Shown here: in pieces, positions 1 to 7,379 of the stretch
Numbering within the stretch: position 1 is the stretch's first letter
Layout: every line of letters begins with the position of its first letter
Source: Ignavibacteriales bacterium
GTDB taxonomy: Bacteria > Bacteroidota > Ignavibacteria > Ignavibacteriales > Ignavibacteriaceae
Assembly: GCA_020061995.1 (NCBI GenBank)
Contig: JAGUXE010000378.1
Span: 1 to 9,743 of the forward strand
DNA: 9,743 nucleotides
Direction: 5' to 3'
Translations under genes and position numbers: made by a program
The notes under the pieces: generated by a model
What the model was told of the DNA's origin: nothing
Database searches by the model: none
The model's input: only the letters and a program-made list of their open reading frames with translations

Positions 1-196
1 AACAGAAGCTAATGTTGATTTAAGAATATTTAACATACTTGGTCAACAAGTTGCAGTTCTTCTTAACAATCAAATCATGAATGCCGGACATCATGATATT
101 AATTTTGATGCTTCAAAACTTTCTACAGGAACTTACATTTACCGCTTGTCTTCAGGCGATAATGTAGTTACCAAAAAGATGATCTTAATGAAGTAG
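1..196 (+). CDS. Partial T9SS-sorted secreted protein (C-terminal end only)
   Basis: This is the last 64 codons of a gene that begins outside the window; the reading frame starts at base 2 and ends with TAG at 194-196. The visible peptide is a type A C-terminal sorting domain of the type IX secretion system. Its landmarks are VDLRIFNILGQQV near the window start, the NAGHHDINFDASKLSTGTY segment in the middle, and the basic end KKMILMK. Such domains direct proteins across the outer membrane through the Por machinery and are then removed or used for surface attachment. The large protein at 4841-7354 ends in the same way, including a nearly identical DNA stretch. Nothing can be said about the catalytic or binding part of this protein. 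A strong hairpin terminator follows 24 bp downstream. The domain assignment is secure; the function is unknown. Confidence 0.88.
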   Translation, partial: TEANVDLRIFNILGQQVAVLLNNQIMNAGHHDINFDASKLSTGTYIYRLSSGDNVVTKKMILMK

Positions 197-220
197 TAAT
201 AATTAATTTATTAATTTCTA

Positions 221-246
221 AGGGCGGTTTTAACCGCCCTTTTTTT
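221..246 (+). terminator. Intrinsic terminator after the partial T9SS gene
   Basis: AGGGCGGT at 221-228 pairs perfectly with ACCGCCCT at 233-240 around a TTTA loop, and one further T-A pair could close inside it. The GC-rich stem runs straight into seven T residues (240-246). This is a textbook Rho-independent terminator for the gene ending at 196, and it insulates the gene starting at 338. Confidence 0.93.
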
Positions 247-337
247 GTTTAAAAAAGTTTTTTGAAATCAAAATTCTTATTAGATTAAGTAGGTCAAATT
301 TTCCTTCAACTATTAAAATATTTTAATTAACCATTTT

Positions 338-1759
338 ATGATTAAAGAGGTTGCCCAAAGATCATTAGGGCTCGATGCGTTAAGGGGTTTTGCAATCTTA
401 ACAATGATTTTATCGAGTAGAATTCCATATGGAGTTTTGCCCGGTTGGATGTATCATGTTCAAGTTCCTCCCCCATTACATAAATTTGATCCGACAATCG
501 CCGGGATTAGTTGGGTTGATCTTGTTTTTCCTTTTTTCCTTTTTTCAATGGGAGCTGCCTTTCCGATTGCATTATCAAAAAGAATAAAGGAGGGCTCATC
601 AAAATTTAGTATTTATTTACATGTATTTTGGCGAGGAGTTCTTCTGGCATTTTTTGCTTTGGCGATTCAACATATGCGTCCGCATGTAATTAATCCTGAG
701 CAACCGATTGAAACTTTATTACTTGCAGTAGTTTTGTTCCTTTTCCTTTTTTTAGTTTTTGCGAAGTTCCCGTTTAATCTTTCTAAAAATATCAATTACA
801 TAATAAAAGGGGTTGGTTTAGTCGGGACTTTTGCTTTCTTATATTTGGTGCAATATCCTGATGGTTCAGGGTTTTCATTAAAAAGATTCGACATTATTAT
901 TCTTGTATTATCAAATGTAGCAATTGTCGGCTCAGTTGTATGGATACTAACGCAGAAAAATATTCAATACAGATTTATTTTTTTAATTGTCTGTTTTGCC
1001 ATTAGATTGGTTTTTAACACTGAAGGAAGTTGGTTGTCTAAAGCCGGTTCATTTTATCCTTCATGGATGTTATTTCAACCTTATTTTCTGAAATATCTGT
1101 TTATTGTAATTCCCGGAACAATAATAGGCGATTTGATTTATCAGTGGAATAATAGTGGGGTCAGTAAGTTAGAAATTAAATCTGACTTTTCTAATAAACT
1201 ACTTTTACTCTTTTCAATTATTCTATTACTTGTTATACCTATAAATCTGTTCGCTCTCTATGAAAGATACATTTTAGAATTATTAATTTTTAACATTGGA
1301 ATATCTCTCCTGTTTTATATTTTTTTTAATAAAGCTGCCGCTGTTAATGATTTATTAATAAAAAAAATGCTGCTCTGGGGAGTATTCTGGTTATTGCTTG
1401 GAACTTTATTAGAACCCTTTGAAGGAGGTATTAAAAAAGATCATTCAACTATGAGTTACTATTTTGTAACTACAGGACTTGCCATATTTATGCTCGCCTC
1501 ATTTACAATTATTATCGATTTCCTTAAAGTCCAAAGAGGATTTAAATTGCTTATAACAAATGGTCAAAATCCAATGTTAGCATACGCAGCGGGAACTAAC
1601 CTTCTCACTCCACTTGTTATGCTTACATCAGTTGACCCTTTGTTGCGATCAGTTTTATCAACACCCTGGCTTGGAGTGATTAAAGGTATAATTGTTACCT
1701 ATTTATTAGCGGTTATAGTCCATCTTTTTACCAAATATAAAATATTTTGGCGGACTTAA
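338..1759 (+). CDS. DUF5009 / HGSNAT-like membrane acyltransferase
   Basis: A polytopic inner-membrane protein of 473 residues with roughly twelve or more hydrophobic segments. It resembles the bacterial relatives of heparan-alpha-glucosaminide N-acetyltransferase (COG4299, NagX-like, DUF5009), which are thought to move acetyl groups from acetyl-CoA across the membrane onto amino sugars. Family landmarks are visible: GLDALRGFAI at 11-20; a His-containing loop (His40, His48) before the conserved WVDLVFPFFLFSMG at 59-72; IKKDHSTMSYYFVTTGLA at 365-382; and NGQNPMLAYA at 408-417. His48 is the likeliest counterpart of the catalytic His of human HGSNAT by its position before the DLVFP motif, but this is an alignment by eye. 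The ATG at 338 lacks a Shine-Dalgarno; it is kept because the family motif begins ten residues in. The next gene on the same strand starts 85 bp downstream with no terminator between, so co-transcription is possible. The exact substrate is unknown. Confidence 0.8.
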   Translation: MIKEVAQRSLGLDALRGFAILTMILSSRIPYGVLPGWMYHVQVPPPLHKFDPTIAGISWVDLVFPFFLFSMGAAFPIALSKRIKEGSSKFSIYLHVFWRGVLLAFFALAIQHMRPHVINPEQPIETLLLAVVLFLFLFLVFAKFPFNLSKNINYIIKGVGLVGTFAFLYLVQYPDGSGFSLKRFDIIILVLSNVAIVGSVVWILTQKNIQYRFIFLIVCFAIRLVFNTEGSWLSKAGSFYPSWMLFQPYFLKYLFIVIPGTIIGDLIYQWNNSGVSKLEIKSDFSNKLLLLFSIILLLVIPINLFALYERYILELLIFNIGISLLFYIFFNKAAAVNDLLIKKMLLWGVFWLLLGTLLEPFEGGIKKDHSTMSYYFVTTGLAIFMLASFTIIIDFLKVQRGFKLLITNGQNPMLAYAAGTNLLTPLVMLTSVDPLLRSVLSTPWLGVIKGIIVTYLLAVIVHLFTKYKIFWRT

Positions 1760-1831
1760 TCTAATCCTTTATTACCAAATCTTTGCCCGGGTTTGCTTTA
1801 GTTAAGAATTTAAACAATCATTAAACTAATT

Positions 1832-1838
1832 AAAGGAG
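1832..1838 (+). promoter_or_regulatory. Shine-Dalgarno of the acyl-CoA synthetase
   Basis: AAAGGAG lies 6 bp before the ATG at 1845. It is one of only two clear ribosome binding sites in the window and fixes the start of the downstream gene. Confidence 0.8.
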
Positions 1839-1844
1839 ACTCTT

Positions 1845-3668
1845 ATGCCCGAATTGAAAAAATGCAAAACAATTCCGGAGATGTATCAATTCCTTACTGA
1901 AGAGTATGGAGCAAAACTTGAACGTCCTCTATTAAAACACAAAGTGAACAATGAATGGGTTGGGATAACTTATTCACAGTTTAAAAAAGAAACTGATTCA
2001 TTTGCAAATGGATTAGCTTCGCTTGGTGTTAAACGTGGTGATAAAGTTGCAATAATTGCAGAGAATAGACCCGAATGGGTTTATACTGATATGGCTGTAC
2101 TTGCCCTTGGCGGAATTGATGTTCCACTCTACCCTTCTTCAACTTCTGACAGTATAGAATTTATGATTAATAATTCTGAATCAGTCGGAGTTGTTTTATC
2201 TAATAAGCTTCAACTCAATAAGTTCATGAAGATTAGAAAGAATTGCAGGACTATTAAATTCATAGTCGTGATGAATGATAAAGATGTTCCTGACGGAGAG
2301 AAAGATGTCTATTCTTTTTCATCAGTTCAAAGTAAAGGAGACCAATTTGGACAGAGTAATCCAAATCATCTAAAAGAAAATATCAAGTTATCGCGTGAGG
2401 AAGATCTTTGCACAATTATTTATACATCCGGAACTACCGGCGAGCCTAAAGGAGTAATGTTAACACATAAAAATATCCTTTCTAATGTTAACGGAGCTCT
2501 TATTTCATTTCCATTTGGTCCTGATGATATTTTCCTCTCTTTCCTACCACTGTGTCACATTTTTGAAAGAATGGGAGGATATTATTCAGCATTCTCAGCC
2601 GGCAGTATGGTTTGCTACGCACAAAGTATTGAAACAGTTGCCACAGATTTAGTTGATGTTAAACCGACTTTAATGACAAGTGTTCCCAGATTATTTGAAA
2701 GAATTTATTCAAAAGTTATTAAAAATGCCGAAAGTCAACCCCCCAAAAAGCAAAAAATATTTTACTGGGCTATTGAGACAGGCAAAGCATATGCAAAAGC
2801 TAAAAAGAGTGGAAATATTCCAGTGGGATTAAGTCTTAAGCATAAATTAGCCGACAAACTTGTCTTCTCAAAAATTCGTGCTAAAACAGGTGGACGTTTG
2901 CGTTTCTTTATCTCAGGTGGTGCTGCGCTTGCAAGAGATTTGGGTGAATTCTTTGAAGCCGTTGGAGTTCTAATTATAGAAGGATTCGGCTTAACGGAAT
3001 CATCACCGGTAATTACGGCAAATAGACTTGATGATTATAAATTTGGTACTGTTGGTAAACCTTTTCCCGATGTCGAAGTAAAAATTGCGAGCGACGGAGA
3101 AATTTTAGCTAAAGGTCCAACCATTATGCAAGGATATTTTAAGAATAAGAAAGAGACTGATGAAACCATAAAAGACGGTTGGTTACATACAGGAGATATT
3201 GGTGTTTTTGATGCAGAGGGCTTTTTGGTAATTACCGATCGAAAGAAAAACTTATTCAAAACATCCGGTGGAAAATATATTGCACCAACACCTATCGAAA
3301 ACCTATTTCTTGCGAGCAAGTATATTGATCAATTCGTTCTTATCGGTGACAGAAGGATGTTTTTAAGTGCTTTGATTGTTCCCGATTTTGAAGCAGTAAA
3401 AGAATATGCCGATTCGCACAAAATTGATTATAAAAGTATTGATGATTTGATCGATAATAAACAAATCTACGATCTATTGGAAAATGAGTTAACCAAATTC
3501 CAAAAAAATCTAGCCAATTTTGAACGAGTAAGGAAATTCGCTTTATTAGATAAACCATTCTCTCTCGAAAATAATGAGATTACTCCAAGTATGAAATTAA
3601 AAAGAAAAGTAATCGAGGAGAGATATGTTCATTTGATTGAGCAAATGTATTCAGAGATAAACCGATAA
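1845..3668 (+). CDS. Long-chain fatty acid--CoA ligase (AMP-forming)
   Basis: A 607-residue cytoplasmic or membrane-associated enzyme that activates fatty acids to acyl-CoA through an acyl-AMP intermediate. All core ANL-superfamily motifs are present and in order: the P-loop YTSGTTGEPKG (193-203), LPLCHIFER (234-242), SGGAAL (357-362), the adenine-binding EGFGLTESSP (379-388), GWLHTGDIG (445-453), the hinge region ITDRKKNLFKTSGGKYIAP (463-481) and a C-terminal EITPSMKLKRK (578-588) that carries the A10-type catalytic lysine (Lys584 or Lys586). The length and the DRKKNLFKTSGGKY signature fit the COG1022 long-chain synthetases better than the acetyl-CoA or medium-chain types. The preceding Shine-Dalgarno confirms the start. 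The gene is intact, with no missing key residue. It may be used for beta-oxidation or for recycling fatty acids into lipids; no neighbour decides between these. Confidence 0.95.
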   Translation: MPELKKCKTIPEMYQFLTEEYGAKLERPLLKHKVNNEWVGITYSQFKKETDSFANGLASLGVKRGDKVAIIAENRPEWVYTDMAVLALGGIDVPLYPSSTSDSIEFMINNSESVGVVLSNKLQLNKFMKIRKNCRTIKFIVVMNDKDVPDGEKDVYSFSSVQSKGDQFGQSNPNHLKENIKLSREEDLCTIIYTSGTTGEPKGVMLTHKNILSNVNGALISFPFGPDDIFLSFLPLCHIFERMGGYYSAFSAGSMVCYAQSIETVATDLVDVKPTLMTSVPRLFERIYSKVIKNAESQPPKKQKIFYWAIETGKAYAKAKKSGNIPVGLSLKHKLADKLVFSKIRAKTGGRLRFFISGGAALARDLGEFFEAVGVLIIEGFGLTESSPVITANRLDDYKFGTVGKPFPDVEVKIASDGEILAKGPTIMQGYFKNKKETDETIKDGWLHTGDIGVFDAEGFLVITDRKKNLFKTSGGKYIAPTPIENLFLASKYIDQFVLIGDRRMFLSALIVPDFEAVKEYADSHKIDYKSIDDLIDNKQIYDLLENELTKFQKNLANFERVRKFALLDKPFSLENNEITPSMKLKRKVIEERYVHLIEQMYSEINR

Positions 3669-3682
3669 TAATTGAAATAAAT

Positions 3683-3715
3683 AACCCCTCTTCTTACAAT
3701 GTAAAAAGAGGGGTT
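3683..3715. terminator. Bidirectional hairpin between convergent genes
   Basis: AACCCCTCTT at 3683-3692 pairs perfectly with AAGAGGGGTT at 3706-3715, and a few more pairs are possible inside the loop. It lies 14 bp after the acyl-CoA synthetase stop and 66 bp beyond the stop of the convergent bshB1 gene. The T-tracts are short and interrupted on both sides (TTTAAATT on the plus strand, TTATTTATTT on the minus strand). It probably works as a shared terminator of moderate strength. Confidence 0.75.
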
Positions 3716-3781
3716 TAAATTACTTCCTCATTAACTGTGGTATTATTACGAGTTATTATTTCGTAATCAAAAATCATTTGT

Positions 3782-4495
3782 TTAGAAAAGTGAATCCACC
3801 TTCATTTCAACTTCGCTTTCAGCAAAAAATGGCTCTCCATAACGTTTACCAATTTTAAATCCATAAAATTGTGCACGAGACTCAATAAATTCTAAAAATT
3901 CCGGACGGCTAATAAATGTTTCAGGTTCAGTACTCTTGGGATCAAAAAATTGTGTGGAATAGGCTTTGACCGCATCCATTTTTATTGTAAACTTTTCAGA
4001 GATATCAACAATAAAAGAAGGTTCAAACGTATATGTCTGCATGAAGTAATATAATTTATTCGGTCTATAAGGAGTTTGAAGAACTTCTTTATCAAAAGTT
4101 TTTATCTTAGGTAAACCTGCAAAGAAAAATGCTTCCTTAACAAGTCGACTTGTCGCAACGTGATCCGGATGTCTATCATTTTTATAAGGTGCAAAAACTA
4201 TTCGTGGACGATATTTACGTATTGCCATAATAATTTTTGAAAGATTCTCTTTATTTTTTTGAATTTCTCCGTCAGGTATTGATAAATTTTCTCGTTTGGC
4301 GATTTTCAAAATAATTCCGGCTTGAAACGCTTCTTTTTGCCTGGTTTCTGCTGTTCCTCTTGTCCCCAACTCACCCCGAGTTAAGTCAACAATACCGATT
4401 TTATAATTTAAAGTTGTAAGTTTTGCAATTGTCCCCCCCATTGATAGCTCTGCATCGTCTGGGTGTGCTCCAAAAATAAGAACGTCAAGATTCAT
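3782..4495 (-). CDS. bshB1: Bacillithiol biosynthesis deacetylase BshB1
   Basis: A zinc-dependent LmbE/PIG-L family deacetylase. BshB1 removes the acetyl group from GlcNAc-malate, the second step of bacillithiol synthesis, to give GlcN-malate for cysteine ligation by BshC. Starting at the inner ATG (4495) gives 237 residues, close to the usual length of about 235. The N-terminus MNLDVLIFGAHPDDAE holds the zinc and catalytic residues His11, Asp13 and Asp14. The second motif HPDHVATSRLV carries His112, the third zinc ligand. DLTRGELGTRGTAETR (37-52) and the C-terminal SRAQFYGFKIGKRYGEPF (206-223) are typical of the BshB1 subgroup rather than of mycothiol MshB. An in-frame ATG at 4537 would add 14 hydrophobic residues that are not part of the family fold; neither start has a convincing Shine-Dalgarno. 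The other bsh genes are not in the window, which is normal because bsh genes are often scattered. Confidence 0.9.
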   Translation of the reverse strand: MNLDVLIFGAHPDDAELSMGGTIAKLTTLNYKIGIVDLTRGELGTRGTAETRQKEAFQAGIILKIAKRENLSIPDGEIQKNKENLSKIIMAIRKYRPRIVFAPYKNDRHPDHVATSRLVKEAFFFAGLPKIKTFDKEVLQTPYRPNKLYYFMQTYTFEPSFIVDISEKFTIKMDAVKAYSTQFFDPKSTEPETFISRPEFLEFIESRAQFYGFKIGKRYGEPFFAESEVEMKVDSLF

Positions 4496-4562
4496 ATTTA
4501 TCGATAGTTTATTTATGAAAAAGTTGATATTAAACATAACTATTTTTTACTCACCAAAGCAA

Positions 4563-4581
4563 TGAGATTTTAACAATCTCA
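4563..4581. repeat. Inverted repeat TGAGATT-N5-AATCTCA
   Basis: A perfect 7-bp inverted repeat (4563-4569 and 4575-4581) with a TTAAC spacer, upstream of bshB1. It overlaps the expected +1 region if the minus-strand TATATTTA box is real. It could be an operator or a small leader hairpin. It is not followed directly by a T-run, so it is unlikely to be a terminator. Confidence 0.45.
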
Positions 4582-4639
4582 GATAAATATAAGTAACATT
4601 TTTTTTTCAGAATGAAATTATTAATCAGATAAACTGAAA

Positions 4640-4674
4640 AACCAATTTCCTTAAACTCTTCTAATTAATTGGTT
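4640..4674. repeat. Inverted repeat AACCAATT-N19-AATTGGTT
   Basis: An 8-bp perfect inverted repeat (4640-4647 and 4667-4674) with a 19-nt spacer, centred near the middle of the divergent gap. The arms are AT-rich, so chance is possible. The spacing of about 27 bp between arm starts is near two and a half helical turns. Confidence 0.3.
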
Positions 4675-4680
4675 ATTAAG

Positions 4681-4697
4681 TGAGAAAATTTTTCTCA
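4681..4697. repeat. 17-bp palindrome TGAGAAAA-T-TTTTCTCA
   Basis: A perfect 8-bp inverted repeat around a single central base. Like the repeat at 4563 it begins with TGAGA and ends with TCTCA, so the two may be sites for one dimeric regulator. It lies 143 bp upstream of the secreted-protein start. Confidence 0.4.
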
Positions 4698-4829
4698 TAA
4701 AATAACTATTTGCGATTGAAAAAATATTTATTAAATTTCCTTCGCTTATATACAATCTTAGTTGAGGGTTCATTTAAGATTTATTCTCGGGTATTTCTAT
4801 TCTTATTACTTATTCTAATTATTTATCAC

Positions 4830-4835
4830 AGGAGG
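4830..4835 (+). promoter_or_regulatory. Shine-Dalgarno that sets a GTG start
   Basis: AGGAGG, a perfect anti-Shine-Dalgarno match, is 5 bp before GTG at 4841. The overlapping ATG at 4839 reads straight into TGA, so the GTG must be the initiator. Confidence 0.85.
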
Positions 4836-4840
4836 TTAAT

Positions 4841-7354
4841 GTGAAAAAATCTTTTCTATTTTTCTTGACACTTCTTACCTTTACAGGCATGCTCTATTCT
4901 CAAACTGGTTCTGATTGGAAATGGCTGCATCCAGCACCCCAAGGTAACCAGTTGAGAGCAATACAGGCTTTCAGTGCTTCAACATGGTATGTAGTTGGAC
5001 TCGCAGGCACATTCATGAAAACCAATGATGCCGGAGCTACATGGGAGTTTAACCATATGGCAGGTTTACCTTTTGGAACATCTGGTCAATCATCAAATGC
5101 TTATGCCTTACATTTCACTGACTTGAACAATGGTCTTGTTTTTGGTAGCAGCAGCGGTATACTTAAAACTACTGATGCCGGCGCAACCTGGACTCCCGTT
5201 CCTTCCGGTCTTGCTACTGCAACCATAAGTTTATTTGCTGCCGATTTTGCATCTGACAACCTAGTTGGTTACGCAGTCGGATCTTCGGGAAACATCACAA
5301 AAACCACAGATGCTGGCGCTACGTGGACTCAGCTTACCTCGGGTGTAACCACAACTTTTAACGATGTTTGGACTTCTGATGGAAACACAGTTTGGGTAGC
5401 AACAACAGCCGGTAACTTAAGAAAATCCACCGACGGCGGTGCGACTTGGGCTGCAGTTAATACGGGTGCTTCTTATACCGTTTATAAAATAAATGGTGAC
5501 GGTACAACTCTTATGACTGCAGGTACAGCTGGAAATGTTAGAATATCGACCGATGGCGGTGCTACGTGGGCTGCTGCAAATACAGGTTTGGCAGCTACTA
5601 ATGTTTATTGGGATATTGATTATGTAAATAATGCTTTCTACCTGACCGGACCAAGCTTTAACCTTTACAAATCAACCAACCTTGGTGCTTCATGGGACAC
5701 TCTTGCGCTATTGAATCCTAGTCAACCTTGGACCTCTACCTACTACGCTTCAGTTTTTTCACCTACCGGTGACTCTGTAATTAGTGTTGGTGGATTTGGA
5801 CTTATCCAATCAAGATTCGGTGCAAATGCGACTCCAACCAATCATACCAAACTGACAAAACCAGGTGCATGGAATGACGTTTGGTCATCAGATCCAGATG
5901 GTGTTGTAATCGCAGTTGGTGCACCAACTGTCGCCGGGGTGCAGGATCAAGTTGCTAGATCAACAAATGGTGGCACAACCTGGGGTTTAGTTCCTATGCC
6001 TGCTTACTCGACTGCTACTTTCTGGAGCATCGAGATGCTTGACAACAACAATGGATTTATCTCCGGAACTAACAGTGCAATTTATAAAACCACAAATGGT
6101 GGCGTTTCTTGGGATTCTGTTGCTGCAACAGGTCTTCCTGCAGGTGCAACATTCAGAAAAATCGACTTCGTTAGTGCGAATGTTGGATGGGTTTTTGCGG
6201 GTGCTCCTAGTACTTTAACCAATTTTATCTACAAAACTACTGATGGTGGTTTAACCTGGACAGCTCAATCACATGGTATTAGTGCAGCAAGTAACGGTCA
6301 AGTTTATGGCGCAAATATGCTAAATGAAAATGATGGTTTTCTTTGCACTTGGCAACCGCGTCCATATCGAACCACGGATGGTGGTGCTACATGGGTTATG
6401 CAAACAACTGTAGATGCATATGGCGGTTTTTTATATGATATTAAAATGGTGGATACTTCTTTCGGCTATATGTCCGGAGGTGCCGGAAGACTATATAAAA
6501 CCACTAACGGTGGACTATTGTGGGATACTCTAACTGTTCCATCAAGAACATATTCATTTAATACACTTGAACTTCTTGATGCCAATACAGTTGCCGTCTT
6601 TGGTGGTACCGGTGTTTTCTTCATTACTATAGATGGTGGTCTAACTTGGGTTAGCCAAAACACATCAGGAGCTACTCTTAACGGTTCACATTTTTCAAAA
6701 AATAATATTACTAATCAATATGCATTTTTTACTGCAGGAGCCAATGGTTATATTTTGAAAAATACTATTACACCTATTCCCGTGGAGTTGGCATCTCTGT
6801 CAGCATCTGTTAACGGAAACAGTGTTAGTCTAGTCTGGACAACTTCTTCTGAAGTTAACAACCAAGGTTTTGAAGTTGAAAGAAGATCTTCCTCTTCTGA
6901 TTGGCAAAAAATATCTTACATTGAAGGTAAAGGTACAACCGCATCAACAACTGAATACAGATTTAGTGACAGCGATTTGAAAGACGGGAAATACAGTTAT
7001 CGCTTAAGGCAAATTGACCTTGATGGTTCTTTTACATATAGTCCATCAATTGAAGTTGAAGTTGGAACTCCGGTAACATTTACACTTTCACAAAATTACC
7101 CGAATCCTTTTAATCCAACTACATCAATAAAATATTCCATTGCTGAACAAAGTAAGGTAACATTGAATGTATTTAATTTAATCGGTGAAAAAGTTGCAGT
7201 GTTAGTCAATACACAACAAGACGCCGGATATCATCAGATTAATTTCAATGCAGGTAATCTTTCCAGTGGTGTTTATTTCTTCACTATCAATGCTGAATCA
7301 CTTAACAGTGGAAAAAAATATAATGAGACTAAGAAAATGATGTTATTGAAGTAA
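4841..7354 (+). CDS. Secreted beta-propeller repeat protein with T9SS sorting domain
   Basis: An 837-residue exported protein. Residues 1-21 form a signal peptide: a lysine pair, a hydrophobic core and a cut probably near YSQ. Residues of about 25-640 carry twelve copies of a K(S/T)T(D/N)GGATW-type motif, at about 60, 109, 154, 195, 234, 277, 373, 416, 465, 510, 553 and 596. This pattern is typical of YCF48-like, sortilin/BNR-type beta-propellers that bind surfaces or glycans or act as scaffolds; no catalytic residues stand out. Residues 647-741 form a fibronectin-like domain starting PVELASLSA, which often precedes sorting domains in Ignavibacteria. Residues 747-837 are the type A T9SS sorting domain: SQNYPNPFNPTTSIKY, VFNLIGEKV and a basic end KKMMLLK. 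The protein should therefore pass the inner membrane by Sec and the outer membrane by the Por system. The gene appears richer in G and C than its neighbours, as repeat-rich secreted genes often are. The cellular role is unknown. Divergent from bshB1; followed by its own terminator. Confidence 0.9.
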   Translation: MKKSFLFFLTLLTFTGMLYSQTGSDWKWLHPAPQGNQLRAIQAFSASTWYVVGLAGTFMKTNDAGATWEFNHMAGLPFGTSGQSSNAYALHFTDLNNGLVFGSSSGILKTTDAGATWTPVPSGLATATISLFAADFASDNLVGYAVGSSGNITKTTDAGATWTQLTSGVTTTFNDVWTSDGNTVWVATTAGNLRKSTDGGATWAAVNTGASYTVYKINGDGTTLMTAGTAGNVRISTDGGATWAAANTGLAATNVYWDIDYVNNAFYLTGPSFNLYKSTNLGASWDTLALLNPSQPWTSTYYASVFSPTGDSVISVGGFGLIQSRFGANATPTNHTKLTKPGAWNDVWSSDPDGVVIAVGAPTVAGVQDQVARSTNGGTTWGLVPMPAYSTATFWSIEMLDNNNGFISGTNSAIYKTTNGGVSWDSVAATGLPAGATFRKIDFVSANVGWVFAGAPSTLTNFIYKTTDGGLTWTAQSHGISAASNGQVYGANMLNENDGFLCTWQPRPYRTTDGGATWVMQTTVDAYGGFLYDIKMVDTSFGYMSGGAGRLYKTTNGGLLWDTLTVPSRTYSFNTLELLDANTVAVFGGTGVFFITIDGGLTWVSQNTSGATLNGSHFSKNNITNQYAFFTAGANGYILKNTITPIPVELASLSASVNGNSVSLVWTTSSEVNNQGFEVERRSSSSDWQKISYIEGKGTTASTTEYRFSDSDLKDGKYSYRLRQIDLDGSFTYSPSIEVEVGTPVTFTLSQNYPNPFNPTTSIKYSIAEQSKVTLNVFNLIGEKVAVLVNTQQDAGYHQINFNAGNLSSGVYFFTINAESLNSGKKYNETKKMMLLK

Positions 7355-7379
7355 TATTCCTTTAGTTTTCTTTTTTCTG

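Larger units (their letters stand above)
4538..4840. promoter_or_regulatory. AT-rich divergent intergenic region
   Basis: This gap lies between bshB1 (minus) and the large secreted protein (plus) and should hold promoters for both. On the minus strand TATATTTA (4591-4584) resembles the Bacteroidota -7 box TAnnTTTG, but no clear -33 element was found. On the plus strand TATACAAT (4749-4756) could be a -10, also without a good -35. A run of nine T (4599-4607) and three inverted repeats are listed separately. No open frame of note or RNA gene was seen. Confidence 0.4.

Noticed and set aside
1787..1794. GCCCGGGT palindromic patch between the two plus-strand genes
   Set aside because: Too short and without a T-tract; it does not form a terminator hairpin, and a chance CCCGGG is enough to explain it.
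3035..3319. 94-codon open frame on the minus strand
   Set aside because: It lies wholly inside the conserved C-terminal half of the acyl-CoA synthetase and its translation resembles no protein family.
3340..3558. 72-codon open frame on the minus strand
   Set aside because: Antisense to the acyl-CoA synthetase C-terminus, with no ribosome site and low-complexity composition.
4496..4537. 14-residue N-terminal extension of BshB1 from an upstream ATG
   Set aside because: The inner ATG gives the usual family length and places the AHPDD motif at the normal distance from the start; neither start has a Shine-Dalgarno to argue for the longer form.
4599..4607. Run of nine T as the tail of a terminator
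   Set aside because: The nearest hairpin (4563-4581) ends 17 bp earlier and no plus-strand gene ends upstream, so it is more likely an A-tract in the bshB1 promoter region.
6466..6663. 65-codon open frame on the minus strand
   Set aside because: A mirror of the GGATW-type repeats of the secreted protein, which produce PPS/PP-rich antisense frames.
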